A stretch of 64,000 nt of DNA, from NCBI GenBank assembly GCA_963763885.1, contig CAVXQD010000001.1, forward strand, positions 620,001-684,000, read 5' to 3'. How positions within the stretch are numbered: the stretch's first letter is position 1; every line of letters starts with the position of its first letter. A program made the position numbers and the translations under genes. The notes beneath the pieces were generated by a model, which was not told the DNA's origin, did no database searches, and was given only the letters and a program-made list of their open reading frames with translations. This document shows, one piece after another, positions 54,155-62,985 of this stretch. The stretch comes from JANNBN01 sp963763885 (GTDB lineage: Bacteria; Actinomycetota; Acidimicrobiia; Acidimicrobiales; JANYDT01).

Positions 54155-54266
54155 TAACTGAACACAAACTGAAAACATGCTGGACACCTGTTGCCCACAC
54201 CATGGATTCAGCAAGATTCAATCGGTTGTCTCAACACACTTCCCATCCCTGACGGAGCACTCCACC

Positions 54267-55310
54267 ATGTCTCGCCTTCACCCTCACCCCGGCAATGATC
54301 ACGCGGGGAACGGGTTCCTTCGCAGGGCAAACGCTGCGTCTGTTGCTGTCGCAGCATTCGCTGGGTTGCTCGCTGCCTCGCTTGTCGTTGCCCCAGCGGT
54401 GAGTGCGCAAACCGAGACGTCCATTACCGCAGCCTCCACCACGGCCGCGCCGGCTCCCACGCCCATTACGGAACTTGTCACCACGGTATCCCCAACCACG
54501 GCTCTCCCAACCACGGCTCCCCCAACCACGGCGCCAGCAACCACGACGCCCACCACTGCGAAGCCAGCGACCGCTGCGCCGTCCAGCGCCCCGGCTCCGT
54601 CCACCCCGGCGGCTCCTTCCACGTCAACCGCTGCGTCTACGACCACGTCAACAACCACGACGTTGCCCGCCGGAACCATCGTCATCCCACCGGGCAAGGT
54701 GCTCAAAGTCGGTTCTAAGGGCCCAGACGTTCTGGCGCTTGAGGAACGGCTGGAGCAACTGATGATTGATACCGGCAAAGTTGACGGTCGATTCGACTGG
54801 AATACCTGGCAGGGGGTCGTTGCGTTCCAGAAGTATTGGGGTCTCAAGCGCACCGGCAAGGTGGACAACGAACTGAGAATCGCCATTCAAAAGTCACCGT
54901 CGTTCAGCGGCTTCATCTTCAGCGGTCCCGGCACTCGGTTAGAGGTTGACAAGTCCAAGCAGTTGCTCTTCATGTTCCAAGATGGCGAATTGTGGCGCGT
55001 CGTTTCGGTGTCGACCGGTTCCGGAAAGAAGTACTGCGAGTACTCCAAGAAGGCTCAACGCGAAGTCTGCGGAACTGCCAACACGCCGACTGGCCGGTAC
55101 CGAATCCAGCGTCGAATCTCTGGATGGCGTGAGAGCAACCTTGGCCGTTTGTACAACCCGCTGTACTTCAACGGGGGCATCGCCTTCCACGGTGCGCCAA
55201 GCGTGCCCACCTACCCGGCTTCGCATGGTTGCGTCCGGTTGCCAATGTCCATCGCCGAGTGGTTCCCAGACGAAGTCAGCAACGGAACTGCGGTTTACGT
55301 CTACGACTGA
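54267..55310 (+). CDS. L,D-transpeptidase with peptidoglycan-binding domain
   Basis: 347 residues. Signal peptide ending about VSAQ, a long Thr/Pro/Ala/Ser-rich linker (about 40-140), a peptidoglycan-binding-1 module (KVGSKGPDVLALEERLEQLM, DGRFDWNTWQGVVAFQKYWG) and a YkuD catalytic domain with IAFHGAPS and ASHGCVRL (catalytic Cys322, His320). It makes 3-3 crosslinks or attaches proteins in the wall. ATG at 54267 has GGAG nine bases upstream; the frame opens 90 bases earlier without a signal peptide start. The leader is strongly structured. Confidence 0.9.
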   Translation: MSRLHPHPGNDHAGNGFLRRANAASVAVAAFAGLLAASLVVAPAVSAQTETSITAASTTAAPAPTPITELVTTVSPTTALPTTAPPTTAPATTTPTTAKPATAAPSSAPAPSTPAAPSTSTAASTTTSTTTTLPAGTIVIPPGKVLKVGSKGPDVLALEERLEQLMIDTGKVDGRFDWNTWQGVVAFQKYWGLKRTGKVDNELRIAIQKSPSFSGFIFSGPGTRLEVDKSKQLLFMFQDGELWRVVSVSTGSGKKYCEYSKKAQREVCGTANTPTGRYRIQRRISGWRESNLGRLYNPLYFNGGIAFHGAPSVPTYPASHGCVRLPMSIAEWFPDEVSNGTAVYVYD

Positions 55311-55328
55311 TCACCAAGGCCCGATACG

Positions 55329-56135
55329 GTGTCGCGTGTGACCCCATCCACGCCAAGCGGATCGCCAGCGTCGAAGGTCACTCCGTCTCAACGGACCAAG
55401 TCCTCAACTGGCAATACCTCCGCTGGCAACAAGTCTTCAGGCACCAAGTCCGTCGCGAGCAAGGCGTCGGCTAGCAAGTCCGTCACCAACGGCAAGATCC
55501 CTGCGGTACGTCCTGTTGGGGCACATGCCAACGGAACCCCATCGACCCGAGAACTGATCTTGCACGCCGCGTTGCAAGAGTTCGCAAATACCGGCTACGA
55601 CGGAACATCGCTGAACACAATTGCAACCGTGGTCGGCATTCGCCGTCCCAGTCTGTTGCACCACTTCGCCTCAAAAGAGGCCTTGTACCAGGAAGTGTTC
55701 GAACAGCAGGTTGTGAACTGGTTCCATCGTGTGGAAGCAGCAACCCGAACCGGTGGCGATGGCTGGGATCAGTTCGACCGAGTCCTAGCCGCCGGGTTTG
55801 AGTTCTTCGCCGGAGCTCCAGATTTCGTGCGCCTTGTGCGCCGTGAAGCACTTGATGGTGGCAGCCGCCTGTCGCTCAACCTCGGCATGGCGCTGCGCCC
55901 GTTTCTCGCCAGATCGAAAGTGTTTCTACGCAGAGAAATGGACGCGGGACGCTTCCGCCGCCACGACCCTGAACAGCTGATGCTCACCGGGTACGGCGCG
56001 CTGCTCAGCTATTTCAGCGACGTTGCCTTCCTCGAATCACTCACCGGGTGGGACCCGCTCAGCGACGCAGCGTTGCGAGCCCGCTACCAGCACCTCCGAA
56101 CGTTCTTCAAGTCAGCGCTTGAACCGGTTGGATAA
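55329..56135 (+). CDS. TetR-family transcriptional regulator
   Basis: 268 residues. A Ser/Lys/Thr-rich, disordered N-terminal 65 residues precede the helix-turn-helix (ILHAALQEFANTGYDGTSLN, TIATVVGIRRPSLLHHFASK), then an all-helical ligand domain. GTG start 18 bases after the transpeptidase stop. It converges with and overlaps the acyl-CoA synthetase gene by 29 bases at the 3' end, so that operon is a natural candidate target, but no operator was identified. Confidence 0.85.
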   Translation: MSRVTPSTPSGSPASKVTPSQRTKSSTGNTSAGNKSSGTKSVASKASASKSVTNGKIPAVRPVGAHANGTPSTRELILHAALQEFANTGYDGTSLNTIATVVGIRRPSLLHHFASKEALYQEVFEQQVVNWFHRVEAATRTGGDGWDQFDRVLAAGFEFFAGAPDFVRLVRREALDGGSRLSLNLGMALRPFLARSKVFLRREMDAGRFRRHDPEQLMLTGYGALLSYFSDVAFLESLTGWDPLSDAALRARYQHLRTFFKSALEPVG

Positions 56136-57612
56136 TGCCTCGGCGCTGCAAGTACCTGGATCGGCGGTACATGTGCCCCAACGCGGTAACTGCACGATTG
56201 GCCGATGGGAAGCAGTACCGACCCGTCTCACGCACCGTCGCAGGGCCAGGATTGCTCGGGTCGGCCACGGCGAGTTCTGTAGCGGTGAGGATTGGTTTGC
56301 CGTATTTAACCGACAAGTCGTGCGCGGCTTGCGCGTACCGTGCGTCTTGGCGCTCGTGGAACGCAACGATGCGATCCAGACCATGATCTGGATGAAAGCC
56401 GCCAGAGCGAGTCAGCTTGGCCTGGTTGGACTGAATGCCAATGCCCAGGTAGACGATGGCATGCACGTCTGGATGGGCCGCCATCATCTCCATCACCTCA
56501 GGGATGGTGTCCCTGGTTTCGGCGCCCGCGAGATCCACAGGGTTGGACCGGGACCAACGTGGCGGCAGCTTTGTATCGATGCTCGCCCGTAGATCGTCGG
56601 GAAGCGGCATCAACACCAGATCTTTGTCTTCGGTGATGGCATCTGACGTAACCACACCCCACCCTCCGGCCGTGGTGAGTACTGCAACGTTGGGGCCGAG
56701 CGGAAGCGGCTGCGTTGCGAAGGCCGCCGCAGCATCGAAAGCCTCTTCGACGGTTCGTGCCCGGCTGACGCCGAGTTGCCTGCACATGCCGTCGAACACT
56801 CGGTCGTTTGCCGCCAAAGCTCCGGTGTGCGAAGCCGCCGCTGCCTGGCCGCCTTCGGTCGCTCCACCTTTCACAAGCACCAAGGGAATGTGCTGTGTCA
56901 CTTCAGCAATTCCATCGGCGAACGCCCGGCCATCGGCAATGCCCTCCACATATGCCAAGCCAACTTTGGTCTGCGGATCAGAGGCATAAAACGCCAAGTA
57001 GTCCGCAACGGTCACCATCGCAGCGTTGCCCGCGGAGACGGACCGAGATACCCCAATGCCACTGCCCACTGCCCAGTTCTGGAAGCTGGAAACAAAGTTT
57101 CCGCTCTGGCTGGCAATCCCGATGGCGCCTTGCGGCGGGAACGGGGCAACAATCTGCGCGCAGAGCTTTGAAGGGGTTGAAACGAGACCTTGCCCGTTGG
57201 GGCCAGCGACAAGAATTCCGAGTTCCTCTGCCAGTGCGATTAGGGCGTTCTGCTGTGCCAAACCTTCTTCGCCAGCTTCGCCGTATCCCGCTGAGGTAAG
57301 AAACGCAGCGCGAATCCCCCGAGCCGCGCAGGCTCGCAGAATTGCCTGGTTCGTCGAAGCAGGCGTGCAGACCACTGCAAGATCGATTGGGCCGGAGGGA
57401 AGCGCATCGATTGACGGAACGGTTTGGATCCCCAACACCATTTCGCCCTCGAGGTTGGTGGCGAAAACTCCGCCCTGGTAACCGCTGGCAAGGATGTTGT
57501 GCAGTGCGACGAAACCGAACTTTCCCGGATGCGTCGAGGCCCCAACAACAACGACACCAGCCGGGTCAAACAAGGCCCTCATGTGTTCAGCTGAGCGTGC
57601 AAGGTTGCTCAT
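56107..57612 (-). CDS. ADP-forming acyl-CoA synthetase, alpha-like subunit
   Basis: 501 residues. An N-terminal CoA-binding Rossmann domain (RALFDPAGVVVVGASTHPGK) and a ligase-CoA domain with the phosphorylated-His motif AAASHTGALAANDRVFDG. These match the alpha subunit of archaeal acetyl-CoA synthetase (ADP-forming), which makes ATP from acyl-CoA, or the reverse. The ATP-grasp part is a separate gene directly upstream, overlapping by one base (TGATG). Substrate unknown. Confidence 0.85.
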   Translation of the reverse strand: MSNLARSAEHMRALFDPAGVVVVGASTHPGKFGFVALHNILASGYQGGVFATNLEGEMVLGIQTVPSIDALPSGPIDLAVVCTPASTNQAILRACAARGIRAAFLTSAGYGEAGEEGLAQQNALIALAEELGILVAGPNGQGLVSTPSKLCAQIVAPFPPQGAIGIASQSGNFVSSFQNWAVGSGIGVSRSVSAGNAAMVTVADYLAFYASDPQTKVGLAYVEGIADGRAFADGIAEVTQHIPLVLVKGGATEGGQAAAASHTGALAANDRVFDGMCRQLGVSRARTVEEAFDAAAAFATQPLPLGPNVAVLTTAGGWGVVTSDAITEDKDLVLMPLPDDLRASIDTKLPPRWSRSNPVDLAGAETRDTIPEVMEMMAAHPDVHAIVYLGIGIQSNQAKLTRSGGFHPDHGLDRIVAFHERQDARYAQAAHDLSVKYGKPILTATELAVADPSNPGPATVRETGRYCFPSANRAVTALGHMYRRSRYLQRRGIIQPVQALT

Positions 57613-58256
57613 CAGCGCACCTCCACCAATGCGTCTACAGCGATGGGGTCACCATTGACCACGATCAAGGGATTGATATCTACCGATACGACCTCAGGCA
57701 GTTGCGCCACGGCAGAGAGCGCCATCAGCGTCTCAACCAACTGTTGGCGATTGACGGCAGGCTCGCCACGGAACGGGCCGAGAAGCTTTTGCGCACCGAT
57801 GTCCTCGATCATCTCCTGAGCATCGAGCGGCTGGAGCGGCACCAGCCGAAACACCACATCGGCGATTGCTTCGGCCAGCACCCCGCCGATCCCGAGCATC
57901 ACCACTTTGCCGAACTGGGCGTCGTCGGCCACACCGGCGATCAACTCTCGGTTGCCACGCACCATGGGAGCGATCAGGACGCTGACAGAACCGTCTTCGG
58001 TCGTGGCTGCGTCCAACAGGGACTGCGCTGCTCCGCTGACAGCCTTGTCTCCTCGCAGACCGAGTAGAACGAGCCCACGCTCGGTCTTGTGCGCAATGGC
58101 GTCGCCGCACAGTTTCGCAACAACCCCGTTACCACGATCGACCTCGCGCGCTGCAGCCACAGCGGCAGCGGCTGTGTCGACGATGCGCTCATCGAGCAAG
58201 GGAAACCCGTGACGACGCAACAGGTCTTTGGAGGACGACTCGGACAACGTTGGCAT
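57612..58256 (-). CDS. ADP-forming acyl-CoA synthetase, ATP-grasp beta-like subunit
   Basis: 214 residues. ATP-grasp_5-type domain: LRRHGFPLLDERIVDT, VVAKLCGDAIAHKTERG, GNRELIAGVADDAQFGKVVM, LGIGGVLAEAIADVVFRLVP and VVSVDINPLIV. It passes phosphate between ATP and the alpha-subunit His. ATG at 58256; divergent from dacB with 43 bases between. Together with the alpha-like gene it forms a complete two-subunit enzyme; many bacteria carry the same domains fused in one chain. Confidence 0.85.
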   Translation of the reverse strand: MPTLSESSSKDLLRRHGFPLLDERIVDTAAAAVAAAREVDRGNGVVAKLCGDAIAHKTERGLVLLGLRGDKAVSGAAQSLLDAATTEDGSVSVLIAPMVRGNRELIAGVADDAQFGKVVMLGIGGVLAEAIADVVFRLVPLQPLDAQEMIEDIGAQKLLGPFRGEPAVNRQQLVETLMALSAVAQLPEVVSVDINPLIVVNGDPIAVDALVEVR

Positions 58257-58299
58257 AGTCCGCCTACCGTACGCGACCCGCCTCTAACATCTCCCCATC

Positions 58300-60045
58300 G
58301 TGGTTTTCCGACGCCGCCAACAGGCACCTGAGCAGCAACCTGAATTCACTCTGCCGATAGGGCAGGCTGAGTTTTTGTCCCCGTCTGGCGGATTGTCACG
58401 CCGAGTGAAGAATCTGCTCCGGTTCACCCTTGCCGGAATCGTTGCGGTGTCCGCCACCGACGTGGTTCTCATGAGCCGGTCATTTGGCGCACCAGCTGAC
58501 CCGCTGGACGACAGAACTGACGTACCAACGCCCATTCCAGTGCTTTCAGCACGGCGTGTTCCAGACATCTTGGGTGAGATCGGCGGCGCGCCGACGATCA
58601 TCGCCCGGGTCAACGAATTGTTTGGGAACGAACGGATGGGCAAAGCCGCAGCCTCGAGCTGTGTGCTCATCCGAAAGGATGGGAGAGCAATTGTGAGTGT
58701 GGGAGCGGACTTGCCGGTTATCCCTGCGTCCACCATGAAACTCATTACCGCCACCGCAGCGCTTGACCGGTTGGGACCGGAAACGGTTTTCACGACGCGT
58801 GTCCTGGCAGGTGCCTCTCCTGCGGGCGAAGTACTCACGGGAAACCTGCAGCTGGTGGGGGGCGGCGACCCGTTGCTCGCAACCGCGGACTACCTGGCAA
58901 CCTTCGAGCAGCAACCACAACCGGCAACGTCGCTGGAGGCGCTCGCTGACGCCGTCGCTGGCCTTGGAATCAAGCGCATTACAGGTGACGTGGTCGGAGA
59001 TGATCGACTCTTCGACGCGCAACGATCCATTCCCTCGTGGAAAGACTCCTACCGCACCAACGGTGAAGTCGGCCCGCTGTCCGCATTGTCGGTGAATGAC
59101 GGGTTTGCTCGGACAGCAGCCTCGAAGCGCAAGAACGCAAAGATCGTTTTCAAGGGAACTGAAGACCCTGCAGCCAGCGCAGCGGCAACCTTCGCAACGC
59201 TCCTCACCGAACGAGGGATAACGGTCGAAGGTGCGTCTCGTTCGGCAGCCGCTGACGAGCAGGCCGGGGCGCAACAGCTTGCGTCGCTCTCGTCACTTTC
59301 CGTGCGCGAGATCGTGGCCGAGATGCTGACGCAGTCAGACAACACCACCGCCGAGCTCCTACTGAAATCCATTTCCGTAGCAACGGGGACAACCCCCGGA
59401 ACAACCGCAGCGGGGCTCAATGCAGTGAAAGCTGTGCTCACCGAGCGGCGCATCGACCCCGCAGCCCTCACCCTCATCGATGGCTCTGGCCTGGACCGTG
59501 CCAACAAGGTGACGTGCGCCGCGTTGGTGCAAGCGGTCGAAGCTGCGCCGGATGAACTTCGGGAATCTCTCCCGGTGGCGGGGGAGACGGGCACACTGAT
59601 TGAACGAATGCTTGGCGATGCGGTGCGCGGCAAAGTCAGAGCCAAAACCGGCACGTTGAACGGCGTCAGCGCGTTAGCGGGCGACATCTCGACACGTGGG
59701 GGCGGCTCTGTGGAGTTCGCCATGGTGCTCAACGATCTTCCAGCAGGGGTGCTAGGCATTGCCACCGGCGATGAGCTGGCCGTTGCCATCGCCGGTTACC
59801 CGATCTACATCCCCACGCAGCCGAGCACGGTGCCAACGTCACCGACGCCCACCAACGTGGCGGGGGCAGAACCCGGACCAGGGACACAACCCAGCACATC
59901 GGCGCCGGACACAAGTCGAAGTACAGATGGGGTTGTCACCCAGTCACCCACCACCAGACGCGCCGACACTCGTCCCCGACCATTGGACGTGGAAGCTATC
60001 GCTCCGCCTCCGGTCAATAGATCGTTGTTACCCGGGCAGGAATGA
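58300..60045 (+). CDS. dacB: D-alanyl-D-alanine carboxypeptidase/endopeptidase (PBP4 family)
   Basis: 581 residues. A membrane segment at about 40-60 anchors a penicillin-binding domain with all three motifs: SxxK as STMK (Ser144), SxN as SDN (Ser346) and KTG (Lys449). It trims or cleaves peptidoglycan stem peptides outside the membrane. A Pro/Thr/Ser-rich tail (about 500-581, with TVPTSPTPTNVAGAEPGPG) extends beyond the family domain. GTG start at 58300; the stop codon lies in an 11-bp tandem repeat. Confidence 0.92.
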   Translation: MVFRRRQQAPEQQPEFTLPIGQAEFLSPSGGLSRRVKNLLRFTLAGIVAVSATDVVLMSRSFGAPADPLDDRTDVPTPIPVLSARRVPDILGEIGGAPTIIARVNELFGNERMGKAAASSCVLIRKDGRAIVSVGADLPVIPASTMKLITATAALDRLGPETVFTTRVLAGASPAGEVLTGNLQLVGGGDPLLATADYLATFEQQPQPATSLEALADAVAGLGIKRITGDVVGDDRLFDAQRSIPSWKDSYRTNGEVGPLSALSVNDGFARTAASKRKNAKIVFKGTEDPAASAAATFATLLTERGITVEGASRSAAADEQAGAQQLASLSSLSVREIVAEMLTQSDNTTAELLLKSISVATGTTPGTTAAGLNAVKAVLTERRIDPAALTLIDGSGLDRANKVTCAALVQAVEAAPDELRESLPVAGETGTLIERMLGDAVRGKVRAKTGTLNGVSALAGDISTRGGGSVEFAMVLNDLPAGVLGIATGDELAVAIAGYPIYIPTQPSTVPTSPTPTNVAGAEPGPGTQPSTSAPDTSRSTDGVVTQSPTTRRADTRPRPLDVEAIAPPPVNRSLLPGQE

Positions 60046-60074
60046 GTCAGGCATGAGTCAGACATGAGTCAGAC
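60042..60074 (+). repeat. Three 11-bp tandem copies at the dacB/LON-gene junction
   Basis: ATGAGTCAGGC, ATGAGTCAGAC, ATGAGTCAGAC, followed by the ATG of the next gene in a fourth, degraded copy (ATGGCTCA). The dacB stop TGA is inside the first copy. Each copy starts with ATG but only the last opens a long frame. Confidence 0.85.
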
Positions 60075-60788
60075 ATGGCTCATACCGGCAACTCTGCAGG
60101 CGGCCATGCTCGCGTGACGAATTCGTCGGCACCGAGGCGGATTTGTATGTTTCCGCTGGGCAGCGTTCTCTTTCCAGGATTTGGGCTGCCGTTGCATGTT
60201 TTCGAACCGCGTTACCGATTCATGATCGAGTCCCTGTTGGGCCAGTCCCTTCAAGAATCCCCTGACGAGTCTTCCGGAGCAGAGTTTGGCGTGGTGCTCA
60301 TCGAGCGTGGTTCCGAGGTCGGCGGCGACGACCACCGGTTCAATGTGGGCACGATTGCCCGCATTATTGCCGCCGAACAATTCCCTGACGGTCGTTGGTT
60401 TGTGCAGGTCACGGGGACGCAACGGTTCCGCGTCGTCGAGTGGCTCCCCGATGCGCCGTATCCGCAGGCAATGGTAAATCTGCTTCCGGACGTGCGCGGG
60501 GCAGCAAGCGGCACCGAACTGGTGCAACGCATTGACCTGGTCATCAGGGACCTCCGGGGCGTTTTGGCTCTGGCGGCCGAGGTCGGCGTAAGCGCTGCCC
60601 CTGCCACAATTGAACTTGACGACGACCCTTCGATCAGGCTTTGGCAGGCCTGCGGGCTGGCTCCCATCGGTCAGATGGATGACCTCACGCTCCTGAGCGC
60701 CGAAACCATGACGGATCGAGTCGACCTTCTCCGTGGGTACCTTGAGGACGCTCGGGTCGTGTTGTCGAATAGATTGGTCGGCGGGTGA
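60075..60788 (+). CDS. LON peptidase substrate-binding-domain protein
   Basis: 237 residues. MFPLGSVLFPGFGLPLHVFE and RYRFMIESLL are the hallmark of the N-terminal LON domain, without AAA or protease parts, as in many bacterial stand-alone members. RWFVQVTGTQRFRVVEWLPD continues the domain. Function of such proteins is unknown; they may bind partly folded proteins. ATG at 60075 lies in the tandem repeat and has no clear ribosome-binding site; a GTG at 60114 is an alternative. Confidence 0.82.
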   Translation: MAHTGNSAGGHARVTNSSAPRRICMFPLGSVLFPGFGLPLHVFEPRYRFMIESLLGQSLQESPDESSGAEFGVVLIERGSEVGGDDHRFNVGTIARIIAAEQFPDGRWFVQVTGTQRFRVVEWLPDAPYPQAMVNLLPDVRGAASGTELVQRIDLVIRDLRGVLALAAEVGVSAAPATIELDDDPSIRLWQACGLAPIGQMDDLTLLSAETMTDRVDLLRGYLEDARVVLSNRLVGG

Positions 60789-60832
60789 CCGCTCGGCACG
60801 TGCGCCGATCATCCAGCCAAAGGAGCTAGCCG

Positions 60833-61264
60833 GTGTCGTCACAACCAGAAGGGCGGTCGAAGGGCGCATCCTCGATGCTCTCCCAAGCATCGTCGCGTAT
60901 CCGCCAGATCAACCCGGCGGCAGCAAAAACCTCTACGGCGTCGGGCGTTGCCGGAGTCAAAGAATTGGCTTCCATGGCGGTTGGCTACGCCAAACAAGAG
61001 ACAGTGGGTCCGCTCAAAGGACTTGCGCGCTACGCGGGTTACGGTTTCGCAGCTGCCATCTTCTTCTCAACCGGGTTGTTCCTTGTCGCACTTGGCGCTC
61101 TACGCGGTATTCAGGCGGCCACGGGCGCGGCAGACAACAAGCGCGGCGGCCTCGACGGCAACCTGTCATGGCTCCCGTATCTGCTCGCTGTGTTGGTTTG
61201 CCTTCTCCTCCTCGGACTCGTTGCGCTGGCGGCCAAGCGTGCCGTGAAGTCCATAGCGAACTAA
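60833..61264 (+). CDS. Small membrane protein, holin-superfamily/DUF1469-like
   Basis: 143 residues. A polar Ser/Gln-rich N-terminus, an amphipathic stretch (GVKELASMAVGYAKQETVGP) and two membrane helices separated by a polar loop (GYGFAAAIFFSTGLFLVALG, LPYLLAVLVCLLLLGLVALA). The pattern is that of actinobacterial DUF1469/putative holin-like proteins, whose function is unknown. AAAGGAG eight bases before GTG 60833 supports the start. First of three small genes before trmI. Confidence 0.7.
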   Translation: MSSQPEGRSKGASSMLSQASSRIRQINPAAAKTSTASGVAGVKELASMAVGYAKQETVGPLKGLARYAGYGFAAAIFFSTGLFLVALGALRGIQAATGAADNKRGGLDGNLSWLPYLLAVLVCLLLLGLVALAAKRAVKSIAN

Positions 61265-61324
61265 GCCAACTCAAGACTGCGCGCAGATGAAACTTGCTGA
61301 TCCCGTTGAAACCAGGAGCATGAC

Positions 61325-61546
61325 ATGAAGACCCAACCAGCCAACGGTGCACCCATCCAACGCTCCGACATTGAGAACCGACTGCGTACGCTGAAAAGCG
61401 ACGTCGACACGGTGAAGGACTCTGCAGTCGGCGCGGGCGTCGTGGCAGTCGGTGCCATCGCCATCTTGTTGGTCATCGTTGCGTTCCTCATCGGACGCAA
61501 TCGCGGCAAAGCGGCGTTGTCGTTCATCGAAGTGCGTCGAGGCTAA
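61325..61546 (+). CDS. Very small single-helix membrane protein
   Basis: 73 residues: a charged N-terminal half (RSDIENRLRTLKSDVDTVKD) and one helix (GAGVVAVGAIAILLVIVAFL) followed by a basic tail. AGGAG lies a few bases before ATG 61325. Probably a partner of the neighbouring membrane protein; the second position in a tight run of genes toward trmI. No family recognised. Confidence 0.7.
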   Translation: MKTQPANGAPIQRSDIENRLRTLKSDVDTVKDSAVGAGVVAVGAIAILLVIVAFLIGRNRGKAALSFIEVRRG

Positions 61547-61552
61547 GGCGCT

Positions 61553-62062
61553 GTGCTGACACTGTTCAAGCGGTGGGTCCGCTACTCCATGGTTCGTAAG
61601 GGCGGCTCGTCGCCGATGTGGACCGCAGTCGGTGTGTTGAGTCTCCTCAACACGCTCCGCAAGAAGTACGCCGCGCCGAAAACCACAACCATCCTCTCCG
61701 ACGGCATTCGGCCCGGCGAAGTAATTGAGATCCGACACACGGGCAAGCCCTCCAAGGACGTCCGTTCCGAGCGCGCTTCAAAGGCGGCACTGCTCGCGCA
61801 GCTTCGTGCCACTCAACCCGCGGCTACCCAACCAGCCCAAAAGGGTCGCCAACGTCGCGCCGCCAGAAAAATCCAGCAGAAACTCCAAGGCACCGTGATT
61901 AGCGAAATGGCCTCCGGCAAAGCCGGCTCAACCACAACACCAGTGACGCAGTTGCTTTCCGCAGCCGCCTCCACCCTGGCCGGCAGCCAAAAGGCAACCT
62001 CTCGCCGGCAACTCCGCAAGGCCACAAAGGCAGCCACGCGTGCTGCCAAGGCCACCCGATGA
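61553..62062 (+). CDS. Basic protein of unknown function with Ala/Lys/Arg-rich tail
   Basis: 169 residues. A short hydrophobic stretch (SPMWTAVGVLSLLNTL) near the N-terminus, then RPGEVIEIRHTGKP, a basic coiled region (KGRQRRAARKIQQKLQG) and an Ala/Lys/Arg tail (RRQLRKATKAATRAAKA). GTG start six bases after the previous stop; it overlaps trmI by 4 bases (ATGA). The basic tail suggests nucleic-acid or membrane-surface binding; that is speculation. Confidence 0.65.
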   Translation: MLTLFKRWVRYSMVRKGGSSPMWTAVGVLSLLNTLRKKYAAPKTTTILSDGIRPGEVIEIRHTGKPSKDVRSERASKAALLAQLRATQPAATQPAQKGRQRRAARKIQQKLQGTVISEMASGKAGSTTTPVTQLLSAAASTLAGSQKATSRRQLRKATKAATRAAKATR

Positions 62063-62985
62063 GCCGCCCCCTCAAGGCCGGCGAGCGCATCATCCTGGTC
62101 GATTCGAAGAAGCGTCAGTACCTCTTCACACTGGCCGATGCCGCCGAGTTCCATTCGCACTCTGGCGTGCTCCCGCACAGTGCCCTCATCGGCAACGAAG
62201 AGGGCACCATCGTTCGCAGTTCACTGGGTGGCCGGTACTTCGCCATTCGCCCCACACTTGCCGAGTTCGTTCTCAAAATGCCACGCGGTGCACAGGTCAT
62301 TTACCCCAAAGACCTCGGACCCATTCTGTTCCTCGCCGACATTTTCCCCGGTGCACGGGTGCTGGAGTCTGGCGTTGGTTCCGGTGCGCTTTCCATGACG
62401 CTGCTCCGGGCAGGAGCCGACGTCGTGGGTTACGAGCTTCGAGAAGACTTCGCAAAGAAGGCCCGGCAGAACGTCACCTCGTTCCTCGGCGAAGAAGTCC
62501 TGGACCGCTATCGCGTGGAAATTCGCAATGCCTATGACGGCATCGACGAGACCGGACTCGACCGTGTTGTCCTGGACCTGCCAGAACCGTGGAACGTGGT
62601 TCCGCACGCAGCAACAGCGCTTCGCTCTGGTGGCATCTTCGTGGCGTATCTGCCAACCATCAATCAAACGGCCCGCTTGCGGCGCACGTTGGCTCACCAC
62701 GGGTTTGCACTTGCTGAAACGGTTGAGGTCCTCAATCGTGGCTGGCACATCGAAGGCATGTCCGTCCGGCCAGACCATCGGATGGTTGCGCACACTGGGT
62801 TTCTCACTCACGCTCGGTTGCTTCCCGGCGAGACCTCTGAACGCGGTGTTGCGCCGCAGGTTGATCTCGGCTTCCCGGTGATGGATGACGACGGCGTCGA
62901 ATTCGAAAAGCCGGCACACGCCGATCATTTCGGCGGCTCCGACGAATCGGTCGAGCCTGACGGGAACACCGGCACCGAGGGGTGA
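62059..62985 (+). CDS. trmI: tRNA (adenine-58-N1)-methyltransferase
   Basis: 308 residues. The TrmI N-terminal small domain (KKRQYLFTLADAAEFHSHSG), then the SAM-binding motif ARVLESGVGSGALSMTLLRAG with YELREDFA, and the catalytic-region LDRVVLDLPEPWNVVPHA. It methylates A58 in the T-loop of tRNA. The last 50 residues are acidic and probably disordered. ATG overlaps the previous gene by 4 bases; its own stop overlaps the CvpA-like start (GTGA). Confidence 0.93.
   Translation: MSRPLKAGERIILVDSKKRQYLFTLADAAEFHSHSGVLPHSALIGNEEGTIVRSSLGGRYFAIRPTLAEFVLKMPRGAQVIYPKDLGPILFLADIFPGARVLESGVGSGALSMTLLRAGADVVGYELREDFAKKARQNVTSFLGEEVLDRYRVEIRNAYDGIDETGLDRVVLDLPEPWNVVPHAATALRSGGIFVAYLPTINQTARLRRTLAHHGFALAETVEVLNRGWHIEGMSVRPDHRMVAHTGFLTHARLLPGETSERGVAPQVDLGFPVMDDDGVEFEKPAHADHFGGSDESVEPDGNTGTEG

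Larger units (their letters stand above)
53730..54266. other. Divergent intergenic region, tkt operon and L,D-transpeptidase
   Basis: About 540 bases. It contains the triple 63-bp repeat (53799-53985), then two nested hairpins in the leader of the L,D-transpeptidase gene (54053-54109 and 54113-54154). No gene is supported: the open frame continuing from tkt here is formed by the repeat being a multiple of three. Confidence 0.6.

Noticed and set aside
53730..54221. N-terminal extension of transketolase by 164 codons
   Set aside because: Formed by the 63-bp repeat, which is a multiple of three; the GTG at 53729 has a good ribosome-binding site and the protein similarity begins there.
54299..54886. 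Minus-strand Val/Ala/Gly-rich frame of 195 codons
   Set aside because: Antisense of the Thr/Ser/Pro-rich linker of the L,D-transpeptidase; only a composition effect.
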